From the NCBI GenBank assembly GCA_023398575.1, contig JAEWSC010000052.1:1-64000 (forward strand): a DNA stretch of 64,000 nt, written 5' to 3'. Source of the stretch: Bacillota bacterium (GTDB taxonomy: Bacteria > Bacillota > Clostridia > Christensenellales > Aristaeellaceae). The notes under the pieces are model-generated. The model was not told where the DNA came from, ran no database searches, and worked only from the letters and a program-made list of their open reading frames with translations. This document shows positions 17,556 to 25,779 of this stretch, piece after piece; the stretch's first letter is position 1, and each line of letters starts with the position of its first letter. Position numbers and translations under genes: made by a program.

Positions 17556-18584
17556 TTACCCTTTTTGCACAAAGGCCGCCAGCAGCTTTAGCGTGTTTTC
17601 CACGCCCTGCTTGTGGGTGCGCTCGTACCCGTGGGAGGCAAATACCCCTGTGCCCACCAGTGCGTGCCGGGCTTCCATGCCGGAACGAAGGGCCGCGGCC
17701 GTGTCAGAGGAATAGTGGGGATAAATGTCCAGCGCATATTGAAGGTTGTTGTCTTTTGCCAGGGCCACCAGCTCGTTGGTGAGATCGTAGTTAAACGGTC
17801 CTGAAGAATCCTTGGCGCAGATGGAGACCATGGTCTCATCGCAGGCTAAATCATCGCCCACGCAGCCCATATCCACCGCAATCATATCATCAATCTGTTT
17901 GGGCAGGTAGTTGGATGCGCCGTGGCCTACCTCCTCATAGACGGTGAACATTAAATATACGCTGCGCGCAAGGGTGACTTCGCCCTCCTTGACCATCTTG
18001 GCCAGGGCAAGCAGTATGCCGCTGGAGGCCTTGTCATCCAGGTGCCTGCTTTTAATAAAGCCGGATTCTGTGATGACGGTACGCGCATCCCAAGAGATAA
18101 AATCCCCGGTCTCAATACCCAGCGCCTGTACATCATCGGCACTGCGCACAATTGCATCCAGTACGATTTCCAGAGTTTCATCGCTGCGCTTCATATCTGT
18201 TGTGTCGCCGTACACGTGGGCGGAGGCTTTGGTGGTTTGTACTGTGCCGGAATAAGTGCGCCCATCTCTGGTGTGCACAATGCAATTTTCATTTTCGATG
18301 GCGTTGTCATTATAGCCGCCAATCTTGGTATAGCGCAGCCGGCCAGTGGACTTTACGCTGCGGACCATGCCGCCCAGCGTATCCACATGAGCAGACAGCA
18401 AAAGTGGTTTACCCTCGCCGCCGATATTGCAGATTACCGTTCCCTTGGGGGTGCTGTGGGGGGTATAGCCCATTTCCGCAAGAGCGTTAATAAGGTATTG
18501 CTCCGCCTTTTTCGTAAAGCCGGTAGGGCTTGGAATTTCGCATAAAGCCTTAATATGGGCAACGGCCAGTTCCAGCGCTTGCAT
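17556..18584 (-). CDS. M42 family metallopeptidase (glutamyl/deblocking aminopeptidase-like)
   Basis: 342 residues; cytoplasmic dinuclear metal aminopeptidase. Ligands expected for M42 are visible: His in SAHVDTLGG, the bridging Asp in HLDDKASSG, the catalytic and ligand glutamates in YEEVGHG, Asp in AVDMGCVGDD and the C-terminal HGYERTH. The start at 18584 (MQALELAVAHIK) has a strong RBS AAGGAGGTA at 18600-18592; the longer open frame lacks one. Family members trim N-terminal residues from small peptides and form large dodecamers. It is followed within 4 bp by the Nudix gene. Confidence 0.92.
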   Translation of the reverse strand: MQALELAVAHIKALCEIPSPTGFTKKAEQYLINALAEMGYTPHSTPKGTVICNIGGEGKPLLLSAHVDTLGGMVRSVKSTGRLRYTKIGGYNDNAIENENCIVHTRDGRTYSGTVQTTKASAHVYGDTTDMKRSDETLEIVLDAIVRSADDVQALGIETGDFISWDARTVITESGFIKSRHLDDKASSGILLALAKMVKEGEVTLARSVYLMFTVYEEVGHGASNYLPKQIDDMIAVDMGCVGDDLACDETMVSICAKDSSGPFNYDLTNELVALAKDNNLQYALDIYPHYSSDTAAALRSGMEARHALVGTGVFASHGYERTHKQGVENTLKLLAAFVQKG

Positions 18585-18703
18585 AAATCGTACCTCCTTG
18601 TATTTTCCAAGAAAAGCATAGCACAAAGATAGGGGTGTGGCAAGCATGCGATGCTTGGTTGATTGAAAAAGGGGCATTTACTGGCTGGAAGACCTACTGT
18701 CTG

Positions 18704-21013
18704 TTAGGCTCCCGTAATATTGGCCGTCTCATTTTTTGCGGCCACTACATTTTTGTAAAATGCGAGCAGGAGCATGGCTGCTGCCGCGGCTATTGCGGAT
18801 GTCAGGTAAACGTTGCTGAACCCGCCGTTGAGCGTACTCTGAAAGGAGCTTTCTATTGCAGGAGATTTTTGGTCGATGGAGGCCAGATAGTTTGCCTCCG
18901 CCTGTGCAAAAGCTGTAGGAATTGCATCTTTTAATACGGCCATCTTGGTTTGTATATCTTGCATATTTGCTATAGCGATGTTCATTTGATCCATGGCGGT
19001 TTTCATATCTGTCTGGCTCTTTTTGCTTTCCACAACCTTTTGGGTCAGCGTATCAATAGCGCTGCCTAATTCATCTATTTTGGTGTTCAATTCTTGAACG
19101 GATGTAATCTTCGTAAGCTCCTCCAGGGCTTCCGTGGGAATCATAGGCTTGACGAATGCAGGTATGATATCCGCAATGCTCTTGCCCTCCGGAATTTCGG
19201 GATTAACCTGCTGTTTGAGCATATCGGCTACAGTCGTAAGCTGCAAAAGCCCCGCCTTCTGCCCTTCGATGGCGGCGTTCATGCCATCAATGCCCTTTCC
19301 AATACCGTCATAGCCTTCCTGCGTCTTCATGACAGCATCTTTCAATCCAGCAGCGCCTGTTGAAATACCATCGATACCCATGCTGATGCCGTCCTGGATT
19401 TTCGCAATCACATCAGGGGTCATCAAGTCAAACATGCGTGAAGCAAGTGTCTTGGCGTTTTGGGTGATGGTGGTTACATCGCTGGCTTGCATTAAATCCA
19501 GCAAATCTGCCGGCATTTGAAAGCTGGAGTTGCTGCTCATATCGATGTCCATGGTGGTCATAGAAGCAAGGTCAGGGAAATCCATGCCGGCCAGCTTCTT
19601 TTGCATGTTGGGATCAGCCTTCAACTGAGTGAATGAGTCGCTGATTTCCTGCGTGTAAGGCAGCTCCGGCAGGGTGACCTGTTTGGGTAAAAGCTCCATT
19701 ACATTGGTTTGCAGCGCGGCTCCGGCATGGGCGATAAAACCAATCATGATGGCGGGAGCAATGGCAGTACCGATGGAACGCACCAGCGACAGTGTGGCCA
19801 GGGCGGAGTTGGATTCCTTTTCTTCTGTGTTGGCCAGCATCATATAGTTGAGCGGTGTACCAATGGTAAAGCCCATGCCGGTACCCATGAGTGCCAGACT
19901 TACAAGCACTGTCATAAGACTTGGATACGCGGTGGTCACCAGCACCATAAATAACGCGCCTAAAATGGACACGATAAAGCCGAAGCCCAGCACAACCTTC
20001 GCGCCGAACCTGTCAATCAGCTTACCGGATATAGGCGCACCGATACCGGCGAATAAACCTAGAATGATCACCAGATACCCGCCGGAGCCTGCTGTAATCT
20101 TCAACGCGTTTTCGGAAAACTGGGGGATAAAGATCACGCCCATCATTACAAAGCCACTGACAAAGGATATGAGCAGTGTGAAGATGATGTTGCGGTTTTG
20201 AAAGTATTTTAAATTCATCACCGGGTCTTGAGCGCGATTTTCTACCAGAATAAACACAGGCAACAGGACGATGAACACAGCCAGGAAAGGATAGACACCT
20301 GTAGTGCCAATCGTGCCTAGGAAGTTGAAGAAATCCAAATTTTTAAGCCCGTACAACAGCGACAAAATCATCACTGACAGGGTCAGTATGCCTAAGATGT
20401 CAATCTTACCGGTCTGCCCGGTTTTGTTGTTTTTAAGTACCAGCAAGCCTGCAACAACAATAAACAGCGTAATCGGGATGTTGACATAAAAAATAAACTG
20501 CCAGTTATTTTGCCCAAAAAGATCAATGATGGCGCTGCCGGCCGATGCGCCAAAAATATTGGCAAGGCCATACACACCACCCACCAAGCCCAGGGCCATG
20601 CCCCGCTTTTCCTGAGGGAAGGTGGTGCCGAACTCTGCCGTAGCTATGGGCAGTATGCCTCCGCCGCCGATCGCCTGCACCGCCCGTGCCACAAGCAGCA
20701 TCGAAAAGCCGCCGAAATTCTCTGAAAGGCCGCAGAACAGTGAGCCCAGACCAAAGAGGAAGATGCTGAAAAGGTATACGTATTTGCGACCATACTTGTC
20801 AGCCAGCTTGCCCATAACCGGTATGGAGGCTGCGTAGGCCAGGGTATATATGGTAATCATCCAGATGCCGGAGGCGGCATCTACCCCCAACTGGTTTTGA
20901 ATGAGCGTTCTGGCTGGTGTTACAATGCCTGTATCGATGGCACCCATAAAGATACCCGCCAGGTAAATGATCATGACCAGGGCGAAGTTCTGCTTTTTCC
21001 CTGCCGCTGCCAT
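18704..21013 (-). CDS. MFS transporter, DHA2 (EmrB/QacA) type, with a ~290-residue insertion before the last helix
   Basis: 769 residues, far above the ~480 usual for DHA2 exporters. Residues 1-435 form the transport part: first helix LVMIIYLAGIFMGAIDTGIV, motif A GKLADKYGRKYVYL, motif C-like GGVYGLANIFGASAGSAI. About residues 437-732 form a soluble, Met/Asp/Lys-rich, coiled-coil-like stretch with GIDGISTGAAGLKDAV, GIGKGIDGMNAAI and long heptad-like segments. The final helix (LTSAIAAAAAMLLLAFY) follows. By topology the insertion should be extracytoplasmic. The regularly spaced D-G motifs recall YhgE/Pip proteins. It follows the MarR gene by 3 bp; drug or lipid efflux under MarR control is likely. 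Confidence 0.88.
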   Translation of the reverse strand: MAAAGKKQNFALVMIIYLAGIFMGAIDTGIVTPARTLIQNQLGVDAASGIWMITIYTLAYAASIPVMGKLADKYGRKYVYLFSIFLFGLGSLFCGLSENFGGFSMLLVARAVQAIGGGGILPIATAEFGTTFPQEKRGMALGLVGGVYGLANIFGASAGSAIIDLFGQNNWQFIFYVNIPITLFIVVAGLLVLKNNKTGQTGKIDILGILTLSVMILSLLYGLKNLDFFNFLGTIGTTGVYPFLAVFIVLLPVFILVENRAQDPVMNLKYFQNRNIIFTLLISFVSGFVMMGVIFIPQFSENALKITAGSGGYLVIILGLFAGIGAPISGKLIDRFGAKVVLGFGFIVSILGALFMVLVTTAYPSLMTVLVSLALMGTGMGFTIGTPLNYMMLANTEEKESNSALATLSLVRSIGTAIAPAIMIGFIAHAGAALQTNVMELLPKQVTLPELPYTQEISDSFTQLKADPNMQKKLAGMDFPDLASMTTMDIDMSSNSSFQMPADLLDLMQASDVTTITQNAKTLASRMFDLMTPDVIAKIQDGISMGIDGISTGAAGLKDAVMKTQEGYDGIGKGIDGMNAAIEGQKAGLLQLTTVADMLKQQVNPEIPEGKSIADIIPAFVKPMIPTEALEELTKITSVQELNTKIDELGSAIDTLTQKVVESKKSQTDMKTAMDQMNIAIANMQDIQTKMAVLKDAIPTAFAQAEANYLASIDQKSPAIESSFQSTLNGGFSNVYLTSAIAAAAAMLLLAFYKNVVAAKNETANITGA

Positions 21014-21016
21014 AGG

Positions 21017-21496
21017 TTATTCTCCTTTTGCTGCCTGTTTTGCATTTTCTGCCATTTGTTGGATTGCCGTGTTTACTACATTAAGGTTTTCAATGCCGGA
21101 GGTTAGCAGGATGTTCCATTCCCGAAGGATGCCAATCAGCGCAGGTTTGAAGGTATCCGCCTTTTCTGTTGCGCTAAACAAATACGAGCGGCTGTCGCTG
21201 GGATGATCCTGACGAATGACAAACCCCTTGCCTTCCAGTGACTGCATGGTTCGGGTCATGGCCGCCTTGTCGTAATGCAGATCGGCGATGAGTTGATCCT
21301 GTGATTTTGAAAGCTTATGTTCATGAATATCGTCAAAGACGTCTTCCCGAAGATGGCCGCCTTTTTTGTATAGCGCCAACAAAACCATGGCCTCAGTGGG
21401 GATTAGGTCATAGGGCTTTAACGCATTTTTAAAGAAAAGACGAAAGTATTTGTCAATTACAAAGATATCCCGGCCCAAAACTCTGCAGTCGTTCAT
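21017..21496 (-). CDS. MarR-family transcriptional regulator
   Basis: 159 residues with the MarR winged helix: LIPTEAMVLLALYKKGGH, recognition region LIADLHYDKAAMTRTMQSLE and wing GFVIRQDHPSDSRSYLFSAT (the D-x-R-S pattern typical of MarR wings). It is the first gene of a two-gene operon with the MFS exporter. A sigma-A promoter overlapped by a perfect inverted repeat lies upstream, which fits autorepression relieved by a small-molecule ligand. Confidence 0.92.
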   Translation of the reverse strand: MNDCRVLGRDIFVIDKYFRLFFKNALKPYDLIPTEAMVLLALYKKGGHLREDVFDDIHEHKLSKSQDQLIADLHYDKAAMTRTMQSLEGKGFVIRQDHPSDSRSYLFSATEKADTFKPALIGILREWNILLTSGIENLNVVNTAIQQMAENAKQAAKGE

Positions 21497-21571
21497 TGTA
21501 TTCCTCCGATGCCTTTGTTCCCGTCAACTGCTTTTCTGTTTGCGGATATAAAAGCTTCAAAAGTGGTTGAA

Positions 21572-21606
21572 AAATCAATCATATTCCCGTCTGATTGATT
21601 TGTCAA
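21572..21606 (-). promoter_or_regulatory. marR-MFS promoter with overlapping 10-bp inverted repeat
   Basis: On the minus strand TTGACA (21606-21601), a 17-bp spacer and TATGAT (21583-21578) form a near-consensus promoter. The perfect inverted repeat AAATCAATCA (21572-21581) / TGATTGATTT (21592-21601), with 10 bp between arms, covers the end of the -35, the spacer and the -10. This is the expected place and form of a MarR operator. Confidence 0.75.
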
Positions 21607-21652
21607 CTATGTGGAAAAAGAAATTAGGATGAAATCCACAGAAGCGATAAAT

Positions 21653-21687
21653 GAAAAATCCCGCAAGCCCAGGGAGATGAGCTTGCG
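21653..21687 (-). terminator. Terminator after the anti-sigma factor gene
   Basis: On the minus strand CGCAAGC and GCTTGCG (21687-21681 and 21668-21662) enclose a 12-nt loop and are followed by GGGATTTTTC. It lies ~100 bp past the anti-sigma stop. The rest of the 21497-21789 gap holds only the marR promoter. Confidence 0.6.
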
Positions 21688-21789
21688 AGAGAAAAATTGA
21701 TTTCATGCGTGGATCCTGTGCGGCCAAGTGATATTTGCTTTCTTATATGATCACCCAAAGAAAAGAAAGACCTCTGCTATATGTCAATT

Positions 21790-22587
21790 TCATTCCGTAT
21801 CCATACTGTTATATAAAGCGGCTAGTTCTTCCTCAACTTTGTTTAATGCTATATAGGCATCAGTACATTTTTTCTTCAGCAAAAAAGTGGCTTCCATCTT
21901 CTCTGAACACAAAGGAACATCATTGCCCTGCTGATATAGAATTTTGTACTCTTTCTTCGTACCCATTCGGATTTCCTTGACGATAGCATCGGTGGTATTT
22001 CTTTGAGACTCATCTACCTTAAAGACAAACCCTACGCCATCTTTCCAGCAAATACCCACTTGGCCTGGAAGTCCATGATATATACGTCCATCTTCCAGTC
22101 TGGATGCAATATAGGGGCACTTGCTGCCTAAAACGATTATCCCGGATGAAGTATCTGCATAGAACTCATACGATCCAACTGCGGAGAGGAAATCATAGGT
22201 GATAATTCCTTCCCCATCTTTTGCACGGGAGATTGTCACGTTGTACCAATCCAGGGGCATATCCCTATTATCATCGATGTACAGTATCTGATTGACCCAT
22301 AGGCCGGTCGCAAGCACGCACAATGTAATCACCACACTCAATATAATCACCTTTATGCGCCGCCAGCCTACCGTCCGGCGAAGCTGCCGCATGGCCGCCG
22401 AGAATGAATTGTCTTCCGCTGCATCGCTCTTCTCCGGTGTTTGGGTTAGCATATCGTTATACACCTGGGCGCATGATTCACAGGCCGCCGCATGCGTTTC
22501 CACAAGCGTGCGGCTTTCTTCACTGGCGACCTGGTCGATGACCAGGGGCATCAAATCCCGCGCCACATTGCATTCATTGTTGTTCAT
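21790..22587 (-). CDS. Anti-sigma factor with zinc-finger (ZAS) domain, single-pass membrane protein
   Basis: 265 residues. The cytoplasmic N-terminus has the ZAS signature HAAACESC (His-x3-Cys-x2-Cys, about residues 32-39) which holds the sigma factor. One transmembrane helix follows (VIILSVVITLCVLATGLWV, about 80-98), then a ~165-residue extracytoplasmic domain with no family I recognise. The start overlaps the end of the ECF sigma gene by 14 bp, the standard sigma/anti-sigma arrangement. It should keep the sigma factor inactive until an envelope signal reaches the outer domain. Confidence 0.88.
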   Translation of the reverse strand: MNNNECNVARDLMPLVIDQVASEESRTLVETHAAACESCAQVYNDMLTQTPEKSDAAEDNSFSAAMRQLRRTVGWRRIKVIILSVVITLCVLATGLWVNQILYIDDNRDMPLDWYNVTISRAKDGEGIITYDFLSAVGSYEFYADTSSGIIVLGSKCPYIASRLEDGRIYHGLPGQVGICWKDGVGFVFKVDESQRNTTDAIVKEIRMGTKKEYKILYQQGNDVPLCSEKMEATFLLKKKCTDAYIALNKVEEELAALYNSMDTE

Positions 22588-23071
22588 TTAGCTTTTCCTC
22601 CCTCATCATGGCTTGCAGCAGGGCTTTCGCCCGGTAGAAGGTGACCCTGGCCCAGGCACCTGTTTTGTCAAACAGCGTGCCTATTTGCTGGTGCGAAAGG
22701 TCACTGAAAACTCGCAGGGCAAACACTTCTTTGTAAGGCTCCGGCAGCTTGTGAAGCAGGCGGTGCAGGGAAAGCTGCTTTTCACTCGCGAAAATCGCCT
22801 CCTCTACGCGTATGCCATCATCCATCTGCACTTCTTCCAGGGGAACAAAGTGCCGCTGCCTTGCGTGGGCGAAGTAGATGTTTTTCGCAATGCTGCAAAG
22901 CCAGGTGTTCACAGTGCATTTCCCGCGGAACTTTTCCCATTGCGTCATCGCCCTGACAAACGTCTCCTGGGCAATCTCTTCCGCCAGAGAAGCGTTGCGG
23001 CATAGCCCCAGCAGGAAGCGGTACACAAACTGAAAGTGTTTTACATATACCTCCTCAAATTGCTCCACCAC
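22574..23071 (-). CDS. ECF-type RNA polymerase sigma factor
   Basis: 165 residues with the two sigma domains only. Region 2 includes FQFVYRFLLGLCRNASLAEE and ETFVRAMTQWEKFRG (-10 recognition), and region 4 includes LPEPYKEVFALRVFSDLSHQ followed by a helix-turn-helix. The start is GTG at 23071 with RBS AAGGAGGTG. It is cotranscribed with its anti-sigma factor. The typical target is its own promoter plus envelope-stress genes. The next gene upstream, a secreted protein, could be part of the regulon but this is only positional. Confidence 0.92.
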   Translation of the reverse strand: MVEQFEEVYVKHFQFVYRFLLGLCRNASLAEEIAQETFVRAMTQWEKFRGKCTVNTWLCSIAKNIYFAHARQRHFVPLEEVQMDDGIRVEEAIFASEKQLSLHRLLHKLPEPYKEVFALRVFSDLSHQQIGTLFDKTGAWARVTFYRAKALLQAMMREEKLNEQQ

Positions 23072-23090
23072 ATCACCTCCTTGCCTATTA

Positions 23091-23116
23091 GTAACAAAAA
23101 AATAGGTTTCGTTACA
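23091..23116 (-). promoter_or_regulatory. Possible ECF-type autoregulated promoter
   Basis: On the minus strand TGTAAC (23116-23111) and GTTAC (23095-23091) are separated by 15 bp, about 20 bp before the sigma gene start. The AAC element is characteristic of ECF -35 boxes and no TTGACA/TATAAT pair fits better. The two elements also form a small inverted repeat. The remaining 23120-23317 stretch shows nothing else I can name. Confidence 0.35.
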
Positions 23117-23318
23117 GGGATCATAAAAAACAGGCTGGATATATTTTCTTTATTCATTGTACTCGAAGGATTGGCCCGAAGCAATCTGTCTGGCAAGGCG
23201 GCATGTGACAAACACATAAGAAAACAAATGGTCTTATGACATGAAAAATAGCTACTCGCAACTGCGATGCAGACCGTCCTGCGCTGCCCTTATACATGAT
23301 TTTATTTGTTCCGTATGC

Positions 23319-23347
23319 AAAAAAGGAGCACCGCTTGCGGGTGCTCC
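23319..23347 (-). terminator. Intrinsic terminator of the secreted-protein gene
   Basis: On the minus strand GGAGCACC and GGTGCTCC (23347-23340 and 23332-23325) enclose a 7-nt loop and are followed by TTTTTT. It lies 30 bp past the stop codon. Confidence 0.85.
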
Positions 23348-23376
23348 GATATCAATGGATAGCTTGGGTTGGAACC

Positions 23377-24159
23377 CTACTTCCGGCCGCCTTTGTCATT
23401 TTTATTGCTGCCGGTTCCATTGCTGTTTCTGTCCATGCCCTGCCTGGAATTCTTTTCACCAAAACCGGCGCCACTCATGCCGCCCGGCATATATCCCTTG
23501 CGAAGGCCTGTGATTCCCGCTTCCTTCAAGGTGCTGCTCAAGGTTCTTTGGGCCTGACGCATAGTACTCAAGGCTATTTGTATGGCGGAGTTGGTTTCGG
23601 CGTTCTTTTGGATGGTTGCCCACAGACTGCCTTGCCCCTGGGCGCTTAACGCATCAGCTTGATCCTGAGTCAACTGTCCCGCTTCCACAAGGGCTTGCAT
23701 GGCCGCCTTGCGCTCGTCGCCGGTTTTTGCGTTCGCTTCATAGTAGGCTTTGTACTGCTGGGCGGTCCAGCTGGATGAGTTAAAATCCACCTTTGATTTT
23801 TCTGCGGCACGCAGTGCGATATAGCTGTCTACATCGGCTTGGGCCACAACGCCGGCGGTTGCAAGATCGCTTAGTACTGCGTCTTCGACTTGCTCATACA
23901 ATGCCAATGCCCTTGCGTAGGCCGCTTTTTGCTCCTCGGTGAGGGAGCTAGTATCCACGATGTAGTTGTCATAGGCTGCGCCATGGTCTCCCCGATTGGG
24001 CATCATTGCCCGGACTGTAGCGCCAGCGGTTACATCCGCTGTGGCTGCCCCCTGCGCAGTCGTCTCTGCCAGAGCCGCGAAAGGTATTACGGCTGCCAGT
24101 GCCACGGCAAAAAATACCGCACCCTTTCTCGTGCTTTGCATTGCCTTGTTTTCTGACAT
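23377..24159 (-). CDS. Secreted protein of unknown function
   Basis: About 260 residues. A signal peptide (STRKGAVFFAVALAAVIPFA, cleavage probably after ALAE/T) is followed by a helical region with EEQKAAYARALALYEQVEDA and QQYKAYYEANAKTGDERKAA, then a Gly/Met/Asn/Lys-rich disordered tail ending NKNDKGGRK. I chose ATG at 24159 because GGAG lies ten bases upstream; the ATG at 24168 directly abuts that RBS. No family recognised; the pattern of charged helices and GQLTQDQADA recalls DUF2680-like secreted proteins. It lies upstream of, and on the same strand as, the ECF sigma operon but has its own terminator. Confidence 0.7.
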   Translation of the reverse strand: MSENKAMQSTRKGAVFFAVALAAVIPFAALAETTAQGAATADVTAGATVRAMMPNRGDHGAAYDNYIVDTSSLTEEQKAAYARALALYEQVEDAVLSDLATAGVVAQADVDSYIALRAAEKSKVDFNSSSWTAQQYKAYYEANAKTGDERKAAMQALVEAGQLTQDQADALSAQGQGSLWATIQKNAETNSAIQIALSTMRQAQRTLSSTLKEAGITGLRKGYMPGGMSGAGFGEKNSRQGMDRNSNGTGSNKNDKGGRK

Positions 24160-24444
24160 GCTTTTCATCTCCTACTTTTCTATATCTTTCGTCCTTCTTC
24201 GGACATGCACAATATACCGCTCCCCTGCGACAAATGCATGACTGTAATAAGGAGGCTATGTGAAATTGCAGTGATCTTCATGGTATTCTGCCAGAAAGCT
24301 TTTAAGGCAGGTGGATCTGTAAATGATATGGCGGCTGAATCTTGCTATTGTTTTCACAGTGGGGGGCGGAGTATGCAACCTCATCCCGCGTATGATACAA
24401 TAAGCCGTTCTGCGAATCGAACACATGAACAAGGAGGTTCATCC

Positions 24445-25710
24445 ATGGCACTTGCGTTGGGAATTTTTATTGCTACCTATGTCCTGCTTTTGCTGCTCCC
24501 CAAATACCGTGCGTACATTGCACTGGTCTCGGCAGTGTCGTTTGTTTTGCTGGGCATTTTGCCTGGGCAAAACGTGATTTCCGCAGTGGATTGGAATGTG
24601 CTGATGATGATTGCGGGTACCATGGGCATTGTGTACCTGTTTATTGAATCGAAGATGCCGGCCAAAATGGCAGACTACATTATTGATAAAACACCTAACG
24701 TCAAATGGGCCATCATCGCCCTGGCGCTGTTCGCCGGTATCATTTCCGCCTTTGTGGATAATGTGGCCACGGTGCTGATGGTTGCGCCTGTGGCATTGAC
24801 CATTGCCAAGAAGCTGAAAATTTCCCCGGTGCAAAGCATCATTGCCATCGCCATCTCATCTAACTTGCAAGGAGCTGCGACTCTGGTGGGAGACACCACC
24901 TCCATACTTCTGGGTGGTTATGCCGGCATGGATTTCCTGGATTTCTTTTTCTTTAAAGGGCGCATTGGCATGTTTTTTGTCGTTCAGCTAGGTGCACTCG
25001 TATCGGCCCTGATTCTTCTGGTGGTGTTCAAAAACCAAAGCCAGCCGGTACGCTTGACGGATAAAACAGAGGTTACGGACTATTTTCCCTCCTTCCTTCT
25101 GCTTGGCACTGTGGTGCTATTGATCCTGGCCTCCTTTATCCCCGAAAAACCGGCCACTACCAACGGCATGATCTGCATAGGCCTGATGGCGATCGGTATT
25201 GCAAGAGAAACAATACGTACCGATGACACAAAAGCCTTTATGAAGGTCATCAAGGAGATCGACTTTTTCACTTTGCTTTTGCTGGGAAGCCTGTTCGTTG
25301 TGATTGAGGGCATCCGGGAAGCCGGCGTGGTGGATGAAATCGCCAAGCTGTTTGTTGCAATCAGCGGTAATAATCCGTTTCTGATCTATACGCTGCTGGT
25401 ATGGGCATCGGTGATCTTGTCTGCCTTCATCGACAACATCCCCTATGTTGCCACCATGTTGCCGGTAACCTCCAGCATAGCGACACAGCTTGGTGTTGAT
25501 CCGACCATTTTGTACTTTGGCCTGTTGGCCGGAGCCACCTTGGGTGGAAACTTGACGCCCATCGGTGCATCGGCCAATATTACGGCGCTGGGCATATTGC
25601 GCAAGGAAGGCCATGAAGTGGCGACCGGCACGTTCATGAAGATCAGCGTGCCCTTCACCCTGGCGGCAGTACTCACGGGATATGTGCTCATCTGGATCAT
25701 ATGGAGATAG
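24445..25710 (+). CDS. ArsB/NhaD-type anion or Na+/H+ permease (SLC13/IT superfamily)
   Basis: 421 residues, about eleven hydrophobic segments. Two inverted halves carry matching motifs: AFVDNVATVLMVAPVALTI in the first and AFIDNIPYVATMLPV in the second, followed by GATLGGNLTPIGASANI. Those F-x-D-N and N-x-T-x-IG-A-N signatures belong to the ion transporter superfamily including ArsB, NhaD, CitM and SLC13 carriers. The start at 24445 has RBS AAGGAGG; the open frame extends 240 bp further 5' but without hydrophobicity or RBS. Substrate not determinable: arsenite, sodium or a di/tricarboxylate are all possible. It stands alone, ending at a strong terminator. Confidence 0.82.
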   Translation: MALALGIFIATYVLLLLLPKYRAYIALVSAVSFVLLGILPGQNVISAVDWNVLMMIAGTMGIVYLFIESKMPAKMADYIIDKTPNVKWAIIALALFAGIISAFVDNVATVLMVAPVALTIAKKLKISPVQSIIAIAISSNLQGAATLVGDTTSILLGGYAGMDFLDFFFFKGRIGMFFVVQLGALVSALILLVVFKNQSQPVRLTDKTEVTDYFPSFLLLGTVVLLILASFIPEKPATTNGMICIGLMAIGIARETIRTDDTKAFMKVIKEIDFFTLLLLGSLFVVIEGIREAGVVDEIAKLFVAISGNNPFLIYTLLVWASVILSAFIDNIPYVATMLPVTSSIATQLGVDPTILYFGLLAGATLGGNLTPIGASANITALGILRKEGHEVATGTFMKISVPFTLAAVLTGYVLIWIIWR

Positions 25711-25723
25711 GGCGATACATCAA

Positions 25724-25766
25724 AAAGCCCCGGAGTATGCATATGCGTGCCGCACTCCGGGGCTTT
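25724..25766. terminator. Strong bidirectional terminator
   Basis: AAAGCCCCGGAGT (25724-25736) pairs perfectly with ACTCCGGGGCTTT (25754-25766). It lies between the convergent permease and pyrophosphatase genes and has A/T flanks on both sides, serving both. Confidence 0.88.
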
Positions 25767-25779
25767 GCTTTGGCCAGAA

